From IMG/VR virus record IMGVR_UViG_3300031957_002815, positions 1-24,602 of that record: DNA of 24,602 bases, one strand, 5' to 3'. This stretch comes from a virus. Every line of letters begins with the position of its first letter. The stretch's first letter is position 1. Positions 6,440-14,109 of the stretch are shown one piece after another. The notes under the pieces were generated by a model, which was not told the origin of the DNA, made no database searches, and saw nothing but the letters and a program-made list of their open reading frames with translations. Position numbers and translations under genes: made by a program.

Positions 6440-6711
6440 AAGAAGATGACTTTGAAATGGAAATGGAAGGCGGCAGTGAGGATCACGAGTACGCCATGGA
6501 CTTGATCAGAAACTTGGTGAAGGTCAGCAAAGAGGAGCTAGAACCACGCATCCTGTTTGAGGTCATGATGGTGTATTCACTAGGCTGGAACCTAGCTCAT
6601 GGTGATCATGCGCTCATGACTCAATTGTTGCCACAGGTTGTGGAGAGCATCAATGATGGCTCTTACACCGATGTGGCAGAAATCATGGAGGACGAAAGGA
6701 TATGTCATTAG
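6436..6711 (+). CDS. Small acidic hypothetical protein (91 aa)
   Basis: Begins in an ATGA overlap with the previous gene. The N-terminus is strikingly acidic (KEDDFEMEMEGGSEDHEYAMD) and the rest reads as two or three helices (LIRNLVKVSKEELEPRILFEVMMVYSLGWNLA). Acidic early phage proteins of this size often bind host enzymes or mimic DNA, but there is no recognisable motif, so that is speculation. It overlaps the start of a 58-aa ORF by ten bases. Confidence 0.75.
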   Translation: MKEDDFEMEMEGGSEDHEYAMDLIRNLVKVSKEELEPRILFEVMMVYSLGWNLAHGDHALMTQLLPQVVESINDGSYTDVAEIMEDERICH

Positions 6712-6878
6712 CAACAGAAGACTCATCTAAGTTCAAAGAACGTAAGCGTGCCGTGCTGCGATGCATTTACAAATCACCAGAGGACAGTTGGGCCAAGAAC
6801 TATTGGCGCAACACCTACCGCAAACTCATGGAAGAAAGAAGAAATGGAGCTCAGGTACTATCAGCGCGAGGCCGTTGA
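6702..6878 (+). CDS. Small basic protein (58 aa) bridging to the helicase
   Basis: ATG 6702 overlaps the end of the acidic gene and is preceded by GGAGG about ten bases upstream and AAAGGA closer in. The frame runs to TGA 6876-6878, overlapping the helicase start (6844) by 35 bases. The product opens MSLATEDSSKFKERKRAVL and is rich in Arg, Lys and aromatic residues (SWAKNYWRNTYRKLMEERR), compatible with a nucleic-acid-binding helix pair. Without it, about 130 bases between the acidic gene and helicase would be an anomalous gap in a packed unit. Family unknown. Confidence 0.6.
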   Translation: MSLATEDSSKFKERKRAVLRCIYKSPEDSWAKNYWRNTYRKLMEERRNGAQVLSARGR

Positions 6879-8529
6879 TGCAGCGGTCCACTGGTTCAAC
6901 ACCCAGGACACGCACCCGCTCATCGTTCTACCGACAGGGGCTGGCAAGACAGTTGTTTTCGCCACACTAATCAAGGAGATTTTTGAGCGGGAGCCCGACT
7001 GCAGGATTCTGATCCTAGCTCACCGGCAAGAACTGGTCAGCCAGGCAGAGGATAAACTCAAGAAAGTATGGCCATGTGCGCCATCAGGCATCCTGGCTGC
7101 GGGATTGAACCAATACGAAGTCGATGGGCGTATCGTCATCGCCAGCCGAGATACCCTGGCTACGCCGACTAGGCTCAACACCGTTGGTGACTTTGACTAC
7201 ATCATCGTAGACGAGGCGCATCATGTGGCGCCAGATCCCAAGACCCGGTATCGCAAGATCTTTGATCACTTTGAGTCATCTATCTGGAAAACGCCGCGCA
7301 TACTGGGTGTAACCGCTACACCCTATCGTATGGGCCAGGGCTTCATATACGGCCTTGAGGAGCACTTTTTCTCAGGCGTTGCCTACCGTATAGGCATACC
7401 TGAAATGATCCAACAGGGCTTCCTGTGCCGCCTGTCGGCCTTCAAGGTAAACGATGAGGCTGTGATCGATGCATCAACTGCGCGGGTCAAGTTCAAGGGC
7501 GGCGACTATCGCGAGTCGGACATCGAGAAGCTGGCCATGGAAGATCAAACCATGCTGGCCATCATCGATGATTGGGTAGAGAAGGCTTACACCAAAGGCC
7601 GACTGAGCACAGTGTTCTTTTGTATCACGGTGGCTCATGCAGAAAAGATGTGCATGTATCTCAGACAAGCAGGCATAGAGGCTGCAGTTGTGACCGGCGA
7701 AACACCACAAGCGGAGCGAGAAGACATCCTTGAGCGATTCGAGGATGGCCAGATCAATGCGTTGTGTAACGTGGCTGTGTTAACTGAGGGCTGGGATGCG
7801 CCACGCACCGACTGCATCGCATTGCTCAGACCGACCAAGTCGCTAGGCTTATACGTTCAGATCTGTGGACGAGGCATGCGCACTTGGGGTGACAAGAAAG
7901 ACTGCATGCTGCTGGACTACGGCGAGAACATGCAGCGCCATGGGTGCATTGATACTGCTAGACCAGATAAACCTGTCAAAGAAGATGAAAGTCCATTTTG
8001 GGTTTGCTCTGAATGTGTTGGCGTTAATGATATTGATCGGAAAACCTGCATCGAATGTGGCGCGCTTAAACCTGCACCAATAAAGCAGCCGTCATTGTTA
8101 GGTGGTAGTGAAGAGCTATCGCCCGGATACAATGGGCGTGAAGCTGCAGCCACAAGAGAAGCGGCAGAAGGTCATGTTCTGTCAGATGAACTTCAAGATC
8201 CCGTTCAGGTGCATGAGCGAATCAAGAACGTAGAGTGGGTTTCAGCTGAGTTAAAAACATCGAAGAATGGCAACGACTATCTCAATGTTATGTTTTTAAG
8301 TCCCGGCGACTATTGGCCACAAAACATGCCAATCATGATTGGCATGAAAGGTAAGGCCGGTACGATGGCAGAGAAAAAGTGGCGGTCACTAACCAACGGC
8401 TTCCCGTGCCCAACTAACATTAATCACGCTGTTGATCTGGTGAAACATGTAAAGGTGATGAGCCACATCAAACAAATCACTGTAAGAAAAGAAGGAAAAT
8501 ACTGGAATGTCGTTAGCGTCCATTTTTGA
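6844..8529 (+). CDS. Superfamily 2 DEAH-box helicase with zinc-ribbon-like insert
   Basis: 561 aa from ATG 6844. Motifs in order: Walker A LPTGAGKT (29-36), motif Ia ILAHRQEL (57-64), DEAH box (123-126), TATP (157-160), motif V VLTEGWDAP (312-320) and motif VI QICGRGMR (339-346). After the helicase core a four-cysteine cluster, C388, C391, C402 and C405, looks like a zinc ribbon. The last 100 residues form a separate unidentified domain. A start at 6748 would add 32 residues with no family support that read across the 58-aa ORF, so 6844 is preferred. It probably unwinds or remodels DNA in recombination-dependent replication beside the nuclease, whose gene overlaps its 3' end by 23 bases. Confidence 0.9.
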   Translation: MELRYYQREAVDAAVHWFNTQDTHPLIVLPTGAGKTVVFATLIKEIFEREPDCRILILAHRQELVSQAEDKLKKVWPCAPSGILAAGLNQYEVDGRIVIASRDTLATPTRLNTVGDFDYIIVDEAHHVAPDPKTRYRKIFDHFESSIWKTPRILGVTATPYRMGQGFIYGLEEHFFSGVAYRIGIPEMIQQGFLCRLSAFKVNDEAVIDASTARVKFKGGDYRESDIEKLAMEDQTMLAIIDDWVEKAYTKGRLSTVFFCITVAHAEKMCMYLRQAGIEAAVVTGETPQAEREDILERFEDGQINALCNVAVLTEGWDAPRTDCIALLRPTKSLGLYVQICGRGMRTWGDKKDCMLLDYGENMQRHGCIDTARPDKPVKEDESPFWVCSECVGVNDIDRKTCIECGALKPAPIKQPSLLGGSEELSPGYNGREAAATREAAEGHVLSDELQDPVQVHERIKNVEWVSAELKTSKNGNDYLNVMFLSPGDYWPQNMPIMIGMKGKAGTMAEKKWRSLTNGFPCPTNINHAVDLVKHVKVMSHIKQITVRKEGKYWNVVSVHF

Positions 8530-9598
8530 TCGGATCGATGAGCAACTAGCGGAGAAAGAAAACCGCTTTCGTGGCCACCTGGGCTTTAGCGGCATTGGCG
8601 ATGACGATGAGTACAAACTGTGGATGGGCTTTCGCTGGTGCTTACCGGCAAGCTTCAGTGGCAGGATGCTGCGGCTGTTTGATCTAGGCAACCGCATCGA
8701 GGACCAGGTGGTTGAGAACATACGCGATACTGATGTGGTGTCCATCGCCTCACATGACAAAGACGGCAACCAGTTTCGAGCATCGTTCTTTGGCGGGCAC
8801 TTTGCAGGCTCCTGTGACGGCCTTCTCAAGGGCGTTCTGCCACCCCCTAGCGAAGAGGTGATCTTGCTTCTGGAAGTCAAGAGCGCCAACGACAAGCGGT
8901 TCAAAGAGCTCGTAAAGCTTGAAAGCTACGAAGCCTGGAGTGAAACCTATCGATGGCAGATCCATGCTTACATGGGTGCGCTTGGCCTGACCAAGTGCAT
9001 GGTAGTTGTAGTCAACAAGAACGACAGCAGTGTGTACACAGAGATCATCGACTTCAATCCACAGGTTTGGGAAAAGGCGCAAGCCAAGGCGCAGCGTATC
9101 ATCTGCAGTGATGCACCTGACAAGAGCACGCGCATGTCTGAAAAGGACTGGCGCATGAAGAACGAGTCGGAGTTGTATCGCAACGTCTACTTTGGTCGCC
9201 GCCTGCCTGAGTCGGTTAACTGCAGAAACTGCAAAAACGTGAAGCCACTAACTGAATCAAACGGCGCCGTGTGGTTTTGCAAACGCAAGCAGCAGTCGTT
9301 GTCGCTTGACGCACAAAGAGAAGGCTGCAAGGACCACTTGTGGATACCAGAGCTTGTGAATGCCAACCATCTGCCGGGCAAGAGCACAGAGGATTCTGTG
9401 GCCTATCAGGTTGGGATCATGGAGTTCTACAACTCAACGTCTGAGGTGACGGGTGAGTATCACTACAGCAGCGTAGAGATGCGTGAACTATCTAAGGCAG
9501 ACTTTGAAGCGGGCTTGATGATGACCGGCGAGAGCGTGAGGCGTGAGTTTCCTGGCAGCTATCTTGAGAATGTTGACGAGCGCAAGATGCCGTTCTAG
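8507..9598 (+). CDS. PD-(D/E)XK exonuclease of RecB/Cas4-like type with four-cysteine motif
   Basis: 363 aa; ATG 8507 lies inside the helicase 3' end, preceded by GAAGGAAAA. The nuclease core is visible as E65 (GNRIED), D104 (GSCDG), E123-V-K125 (LLEVKS) and the QIHAYM helix (Q151), the pattern of PD-(D/E)XK exonucleases that resect ends. Four cysteines follow, C239, C242, C258 and C274, spaced like the zinc or iron-sulfur clusters of Cas4/AddB relatives. With the Sak4-like ATPase, DUF669 protein and DEAH helicase it completes a plausible phage recombination set. Nuclease fold is confident; metal type and polarity are not determinable here. Confidence 0.85.
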   Translation: MSLASIFDRIDEQLAEKENRFRGHLGFSGIGDDDEYKLWMGFRWCLPASFSGRMLRLFDLGNRIEDQVVENIRDTDVVSIASHDKDGNQFRASFFGGHFAGSCDGLLKGVLPPPSEEVILLLEVKSANDKRFKELVKLESYEAWSETYRWQIHAYMGALGLTKCMVVVVNKNDSSVYTEIIDFNPQVWEKAQAKAQRIICSDAPDKSTRMSEKDWRMKNESELYRNVYFGRRLPESVNCRNCKNVKPLTESNGAVWFCKRKQQSLSLDAQREGCKDHLWIPELVNANHLPGKSTEDSVAYQVGIMEFYNSTSEVTGEYHYSSVEMRELSKADFEAGLMMTGESVRREFPGSYLENVDERKMPF

Positions 9599-9960
9599 GC
9601 CCACTCTCGTGGGTCTTTGACGATCAGTATCTTGAGACCAGGGTAGAGGGCTTCGACAAGTTTCTTCTTGAGCGTGAACACTTGGGTGATAATCCCCTTG
9701 GTGTCCTCTACCACCACCTCGCCATCGCGCTTGTATCGAAAGTCCGCAACGTATGAACAGATCTTTTTGTCCTCACCCTCAACGGTGATCACGCACGGGA
9801 AGTCTACTTGGACTTCAAGATCAGTGATCTCGCCAGCTTCTTCATGACGCTTGAGTATCTTGTATCGAGCAGCCTCAAGCTTGGAGTCAAACACGATCCC
9901 ATCGTATTCAACTCTCTTTGCAAAGTACTTGCTCTTCTTCGGGGCTCGCTTGGGAATCAC
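9595..9960 (-). CDS. DUF1064 family endonuclease / Holliday-junction resolvase-like protein
   Basis: 121 aa from GTG 9958-9960, with GGAAG five bases upstream. The pattern matches DUF1064, a PD-(D/E)XK-fold family often called phage Holliday-junction resolvase: VEYDGIVFDSKLEAARY (17-33, E29), SYVADFRYKRDG (69-80, D73) and VVVEDTKG (82-89, acidic residues 85-86 with K88), then the lysine-rich FTLKKKLVEALYPG helix. It probably cuts branched DNA before packaging, which fits its place at the end of the leftward late unit rather than with the other recombination genes. It converges with the nuclease gene, overlapping it by four bases. Confidence 0.82.
   Translation of the reverse strand: MIPKRAPKKSKYFAKRVEYDGIVFDSKLEAARYKILKRHEEAGEITDLEVQVDFPCVITVEGEDKKICSYVADFRYKRDGEVVVEDTKGIITQVFTLKKKLVEALYPGLKILIVKDPREWA
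9598..9618 (+). terminator. Possible rho-independent terminator of the rightward unit
   Basis: GGCCCAC pairs with GTGGGTC (one G-U) around a TCTC loop, then TTT. It begins on the last base of the nuclease stop codon, the expected place to end the rightward transcript. The T-tract is short and the hairpin also lies in the 3' end of the opposing DUF1064 gene, so the call is moderate. Confidence 0.45.
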
Positions 9961-9961
9961 G

Positions 9962-12900
9962 TTAGCTTCCGCCTAGTAGCTTCTCTTCTTCTTGTTGGCG
10001 TAGGAACTGTGATGCCCTTTGAGTTGCTTGATTAAACAACGATGGAGCAGACTCCGCAGCTCCCTGAACAGCCTCTCCTGCTCTTTCAAGAAGCGGAGCA
10101 GGCCTTTGTTGGGGCGCAGGCGGTTCTGGAAACCTTTGATTAGTTTCTCTTATGGACCTACTTATCTCATCAGATATTTGGCCTAAAGGAACAATATTTC
10201 TAATCTTAGTTTCGCTTGCTTCATAAGCGCCCACCGTAACACTAGGTGGTGGCGTGTAAGGGATAAACACGTTGTTCATTAGGGCACGCCAATCAGCGAT
10301 ACCGCCAACTTGTTTGCTTAGAACTTTAGCTATCTTTTCATTTGTAACGCCAAGCAGCCTAGCATCGTCTATTGCAATCGATAGATCTCTTGCAGCTTTA
10401 TATTTGCGCTCATTTGCTTTTTGAAATTTAACTAAAATTTCTTTTGGCGTGCGAGGGCCATAAGCTCTTTTTATTGCTCTAAAATCTTCTGTTGCAGAGG
10501 CAAGCTCATTTCTTGCCTCATAAGCTTTGTACATCAAGGATTTCTCCATATCGACCTTGATGGTTTTAACACCTGTGGTTGCTTGAGCAAGTTCGTTGAA
10601 AAAATCTAACTGTCTACCGCTTTCACTCATCCTATATCTAGGGTCTAATAGTTGGCTTTCTACTAGAACAGATCTAGTTAAGTTGCCTAACTTAACACTT
10701 CTCATGGGATCTCCGTAACCCTCATCAAACACACCCATGGAGTTTAAAATTGACTCCTTTGGGTTTAGCTCTACGGGAGAAACCACTGGGACAATACCGT
10801 TAAATAAATGCGCTCCTGCAGCCCACACCTTGTCGCCTATTTCATCATTTGGATTATAAACTTCAGAACCAAGTCTTGTTCTTCCACCACGAGCAAGCAA
10901 ATCAAATACTCGTTCAGTAATAATTGATTCCCCTAGAAATGGTTGAAAAAATTCAGCACTAGCATCTGTCATAGCATTGAAAGCTATCTTGCTTAATGTT
11001 TCTTCTTTTCTTTCACCATTCACAACAGCGTTCATCACTGCTTGATAAGGCCTGACGAGATAGTCATAAGGGAATGTGTAAGAACCATTCATGACCTCTA
11101 ACACATTGCCATCTTTATCTGTTCTTACAGGAATTATGTTGCCTGTTTTGTCCCAAGGGAATGCGCCAGATCGTTTGTATGCTTCAATCTGGTCTTGGCT
11201 TGATCCTGTGAGAGAGGTTCCCAAAGCAACGGTGGCTGATGGCAAGAACGTAGTCATCGTTCCAAACCCCATCAATCTTTCCATACCTCTTTGTCTTAGA
11301 TATGGATTGTCGCTTGCCAACTCTTTTATTGACTGTCCGAGTATGTTGCCGCTTGTTCTCAAGATCTCTGCCGGGTAAGCGATGAAGTTACCAACAGGGA
11401 GCATTCTCAAGTTTTGAATTAACGTTGGAACACGAGAGTAGTTAGGAACAACGTTCCTGGTGATCATCGCTGCTTCAGCGTCTACGAATTTATCAAAATC
11501 AGTTGGTGATTGAGGTTTGCTGAACTCATCAACCTTGCCTGAACTGGTTCCAAACTTTTTATAAAGTTGAGATACGTCAACGTTGTTTGGATCAAGACCA
11601 TTAGCTCTAGCTATCCGAATCTGCTCAATGGTCGTTGCTTTCATGTTAAAAGGTTGGCCCTTAACTTGAGAGCTTTGAATCATGCCAGTGATCTTTTTTC
11701 TTTCTGTCATGTAGTTTGCTACACGCCAGAAGTCATCACTTGCACGATATAGTCTTGAAGCAAAGTTGTTTTTTGCGCCTTGAGCAGCATCAAGAAGTCT
11801 TCCAAGCACAGGAACCTTGGTGGTTTTCCCAGCCGCTATCTCTATCAAATCTTCAAGCTCTCTTAATTGAGCTTGCTGTCCTACTAGGCCTTTTGAAATT
11901 AGATCGTCAAAAACTGCTTTCTTTCCAGCTTCAGTAGCAAAGCTTTGCTTCAGATCAACCATCAACAGTTGATATGCATCACTTAGCGTTTTGCCATTTG
12001 GCACATTGCCATTTGCAACGGCGAAGCCCATGGCAGTGGTAGCGTTTCTTATTTGTCCTGTCGGGTTGTAAACGGTTTTTGCCAACTGGCTTATACCTTT
12101 CAAGCCAAGCATGCTTGCATATATGCCAGACACTATAGGTACATTTTCAAACGGCATACTGGTGGCGTTTTTTTCTATGGCATTGATGTAGTCCTTTTTA
12201 ACCCACTTCCCAGCTAAACGTCCGTAACCTGGTCCGTTTGGCACTTGAATGTATTCTTGTAGTTTGCTGCCTTTTAACACATCAGACACAGGTTGGTTAT
12301 CAACAAACATCTTTGCGTCATCAGCGAGAAATCTGTTGTATTCTGCTAACTCGCTGAAGTATTTACCTTTAGCAATCAACGCTGATTGCCTACCAAGAGT
12401 TTCTGTGACGCCCTTCAGTAACCCTTCTGTTCTTTCAGAAATGGTTCCACGTTTAGCAGTGTATTCACCCAAGAAGTCTCTTATCTCTTTGCTCTGCAAG
12501 ATTCTTCCGCGCAGCGGACCTCTAGACACACCTCTTAATGTGTCATCAGAAATCAAATCCTCTGGAGAAACCTTTGCGTTATTGAACTGGCCTTTCTGAG
12601 TGATCAAAGACAGATTGGTTGCTGCCATCTCATCCAACTGCTCACGAGTTAGTTGACTTGCAGCGGATGGGTCACTTTTAACAATCGCGTCTTTTATTAC
12701 ACTAAGAGCAGCTTTGTACTTGGCAGGATCTGCTTCATAATTATCAGACAAAAAGGCTCTATACTGACGAGCGTTGTACAACCCCATCTGTCCTACAATG
12801 GTTTCTTCTGCCCCTTCTGGCAAATATTCTTTGCGACCTAGTATCTCTTCACTGTATTCATCAATTGTCTCTCGCACTCTTTTTGCTGATCTAAATAAAC

Positions 12901-14107
12901 TTAAATCAGACCTAATTGCACTAGATTTTGTATTCACATTGAGCCTGTCGCTCTTGACAAACCCCATCTTTCTATCCATTTCAATCAATAGTTTTGCTGC
13001 TTCATTTTGTTTGTTTTTCGCGTCAAGTTTTGCTTTTTGTAAAGCAGCAACATCTGATGGATCTATGTAGTCATCGGTCATTGGATTGATGAAGTCATCA
13101 AGAGCTTTAACTACCATCTCTTGGGTGTAGCCATTTTCCTTACCAGACTTCATCATGGTTTCTAAGGAGGTGTTTAAATCTTTAAACGCGACTTCGTTCT
13201 GATGAGAGAGTCTTGCCAGATTAGTTGCATACAAAGACTTTATTTCTGCAGTTGTATCATCTGGTAAGTCGCCTCTAAATCTCACTTGAGACAAAGCTTT
13301 TCTGACCAGCGGGCTAGACTTTTCCATGCGCCTAACAGTTTCGCCAAAACCCTCGCCAACAGCTGCGAGCCCATCAGCAACCTGGCTGACGCCCGGAACG
13401 TTTGCTGCGACTTTGGATGTTGTTTTGATTACTGCACCAGCGCCAGTTAAGGCTAAAGGGACGCCCATAGTTATTGCAGCCGCCTCAAGACCTGTTTTCC
13501 CTTTGTTGTACAAAGCAGCAAAAGCTCTTTCTTGACCTGAAAGAAACTCAAGTTCTTGTGTTTTGGTCAACGGGTTTGGCAGATAGGTGTCGCCAAAGGT
13601 CTTCATATCCTCTTCAGCAACAAGGCCTTCGGCAGCAGCAGTTGCTGCTATTTGCGTTGCTTTGTTTGCGCCTTTGGTGGCTCTAAAAACAAGTCCAGCA
13701 GGCAAGCCAAACTGAACCAAAGCTTTAGGTATCTCAGCAGCAAGGCCAAGTCCTTCTATGTCTGGAGCGAATCTTTCTCGAACAGCATTTGCTCGATCAA
13801 CAAGATCAGATCCAACTTCTTCCGCGCCAGCTGCCTGCAGCCCAAAACCGACTGCACTGGTGATGTTAGTTGGTATTGATACCAGTCCGTTCAAACCGCC
13901 CCTAAGCACCTTGCCGCCAAACTCTATGTTTTCTGGCTCAAGCGTTTCACCTGGTTGGTATTCTGCAGAGGCTTTGTATTCTTGTTGTTTGCGTTCAGAT
14001 CTCAAAGCAAGATTCTGTTCACGCAGCATTCGACTTGCTTCTTCGGGGCTATCAGCTTGAAGGTATAAGCTCCTACCGTCCTCTCTGACCTTGTGGTAAG
14101 TCGGCAT
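9962..14107 (-). CDS. Very large probable internal virion / ejection protein (1381 aa)
   Basis: The largest gene here, reading leftward from ATG 14105-14107. No enzymatic motif is clear; in particular I could not place a lytic transglycosylase signature. Two hydrophobic Gly/Ala-rich stretches near the N-terminus (about 125-141 and 207-227, AAITMGVPLALTGAGAVI) could insert in a membrane. Long helical, Ala/Lys/Glu-rich segments follow, and the C-terminal tail (PEPPAPQQRP) is proline-rich. Size, position next to virion genes and this profile fit a podovirus internal protein that lines the DNA ejection channel. Sampled stretches are strikingly AT-rich, such as around 10381-10440, unlike the flanking genes. 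Role is inference. Confidence 0.75.
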   Translation of the reverse strand: MPTYHKVREDGRSLYLQADSPEEASRMLREQNLALRSERKQQEYKASAEYQPGETLEPENIEFGGKVLRGGLNGLVSIPTNITSAVGFGLQAAGAEEVGSDLVDRANAVRERFAPDIEGLGLAAEIPKALVQFGLPAGLVFRATKGANKATQIAATAAAEGLVAEEDMKTFGDTYLPNPLTKTQELEFLSGQERAFAALYNKGKTGLEAAAITMGVPLALTGAGAVIKTTSKVAANVPGVSQVADGLAAVGEGFGETVRRMEKSSPLVRKALSQVRFRGDLPDDTTAEIKSLYATNLARLSHQNEVAFKDLNTSLETMMKSGKENGYTQEMVVKALDDFINPMTDDYIDPSDVAALQKAKLDAKNKQNEAAKLLIEMDRKMGFVKSDRLNVNTKSSAIRSDLSLFRSAKRVRETIDEYSEEILGRKEYLPEGAEETIVGQMGLYNARQYRAFLSDNYEADPAKYKAALSVIKDAIVKSDPSAASQLTREQLDEMAATNLSLITQKGQFNNAKVSPEDLISDDTLRGVSRGPLRGRILQSKEIRDFLGEYTAKRGTISERTEGLLKGVTETLGRQSALIAKGKYFSELAEYNRFLADDAKMFVDNQPVSDVLKGSKLQEYIQVPNGPGYGRLAGKWVKKDYINAIEKNATSMPFENVPIVSGIYASMLGLKGISQLAKTVYNPTGQIRNATTAMGFAVANGNVPNGKTLSDAYQLLMVDLKQSFATEAGKKAVFDDLISKGLVGQQAQLRELEDLIEIAAGKTTKVPVLGRLLDAAQGAKNNFASRLYRASDDFWRVANYMTERKKITGMIQSSQVKGQPFNMKATTIEQIRIARANGLDPNNVDVSQLYKKFGTSSGKVDEFSKPQSPTDFDKFVDAEAAMITRNVVPNYSRVPTLIQNLRMLPVGNFIAYPAEILRTSGNILGQSIKELASDNPYLRQRGMERLMGFGTMTTFLPSATVALGTSLTGSSQDQIEAYKRSGAFPWDKTGNIIPVRTDKDGNVLEVMNGSYTFPYDYLVRPYQAVMNAVVNGERKEETLSKIAFNAMTDASAEFFQPFLGESIITERVFDLLARGGRTRLGSEVYNPNDEIGDKVWAAGAHLFNGIVPVVSPVELNPKESILNSMGVFDEGYGDPMRSVKLGNLTRSVLVESQLLDPRYRMSESGRQLDFFNELAQATTGVKTIKVDMEKSLMYKAYEARNELASATEDFRAIKRAYGPRTPKEILVKFQKANERKYKAARDLSIAIDDARLLGVTNEKIAKVLSKQVGGIADWRALMNNVFIPYTPPPSVTVGAYEASETKIRNIVPLGQISDEISRSIRETNQRFPEPPAPQQRPAPLLERAGEAVQGAAESAPSLFNQATQRASQFLRQQEEEKLLGGS

Positions 14108-14109
14108 TG

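Noticed and set aside
6748-6843. Longer N-terminus for the DEAH helicase
   Set aside because: The extra 32 residues lack family-like sequence and read across the 58-aa ORF, while ATG 6844 begins directly with the typical LRYYQREAV helicase start.
8389-8904. 171-aa leftward open frame opposite the helicase and nuclease genes
   Set aside because: It is antisense to two recognisable genes, is rich in Ser, Arg and Pro typical of a shadow frame, and has no motif.
12249-13879. Several rightward open frames within the 1381-aa gene region
   Set aside because: Overlapping shadows with Ser, Leu and Phe bias and no ribosome-binding pattern; the leftward gene accounts for the whole stretch.
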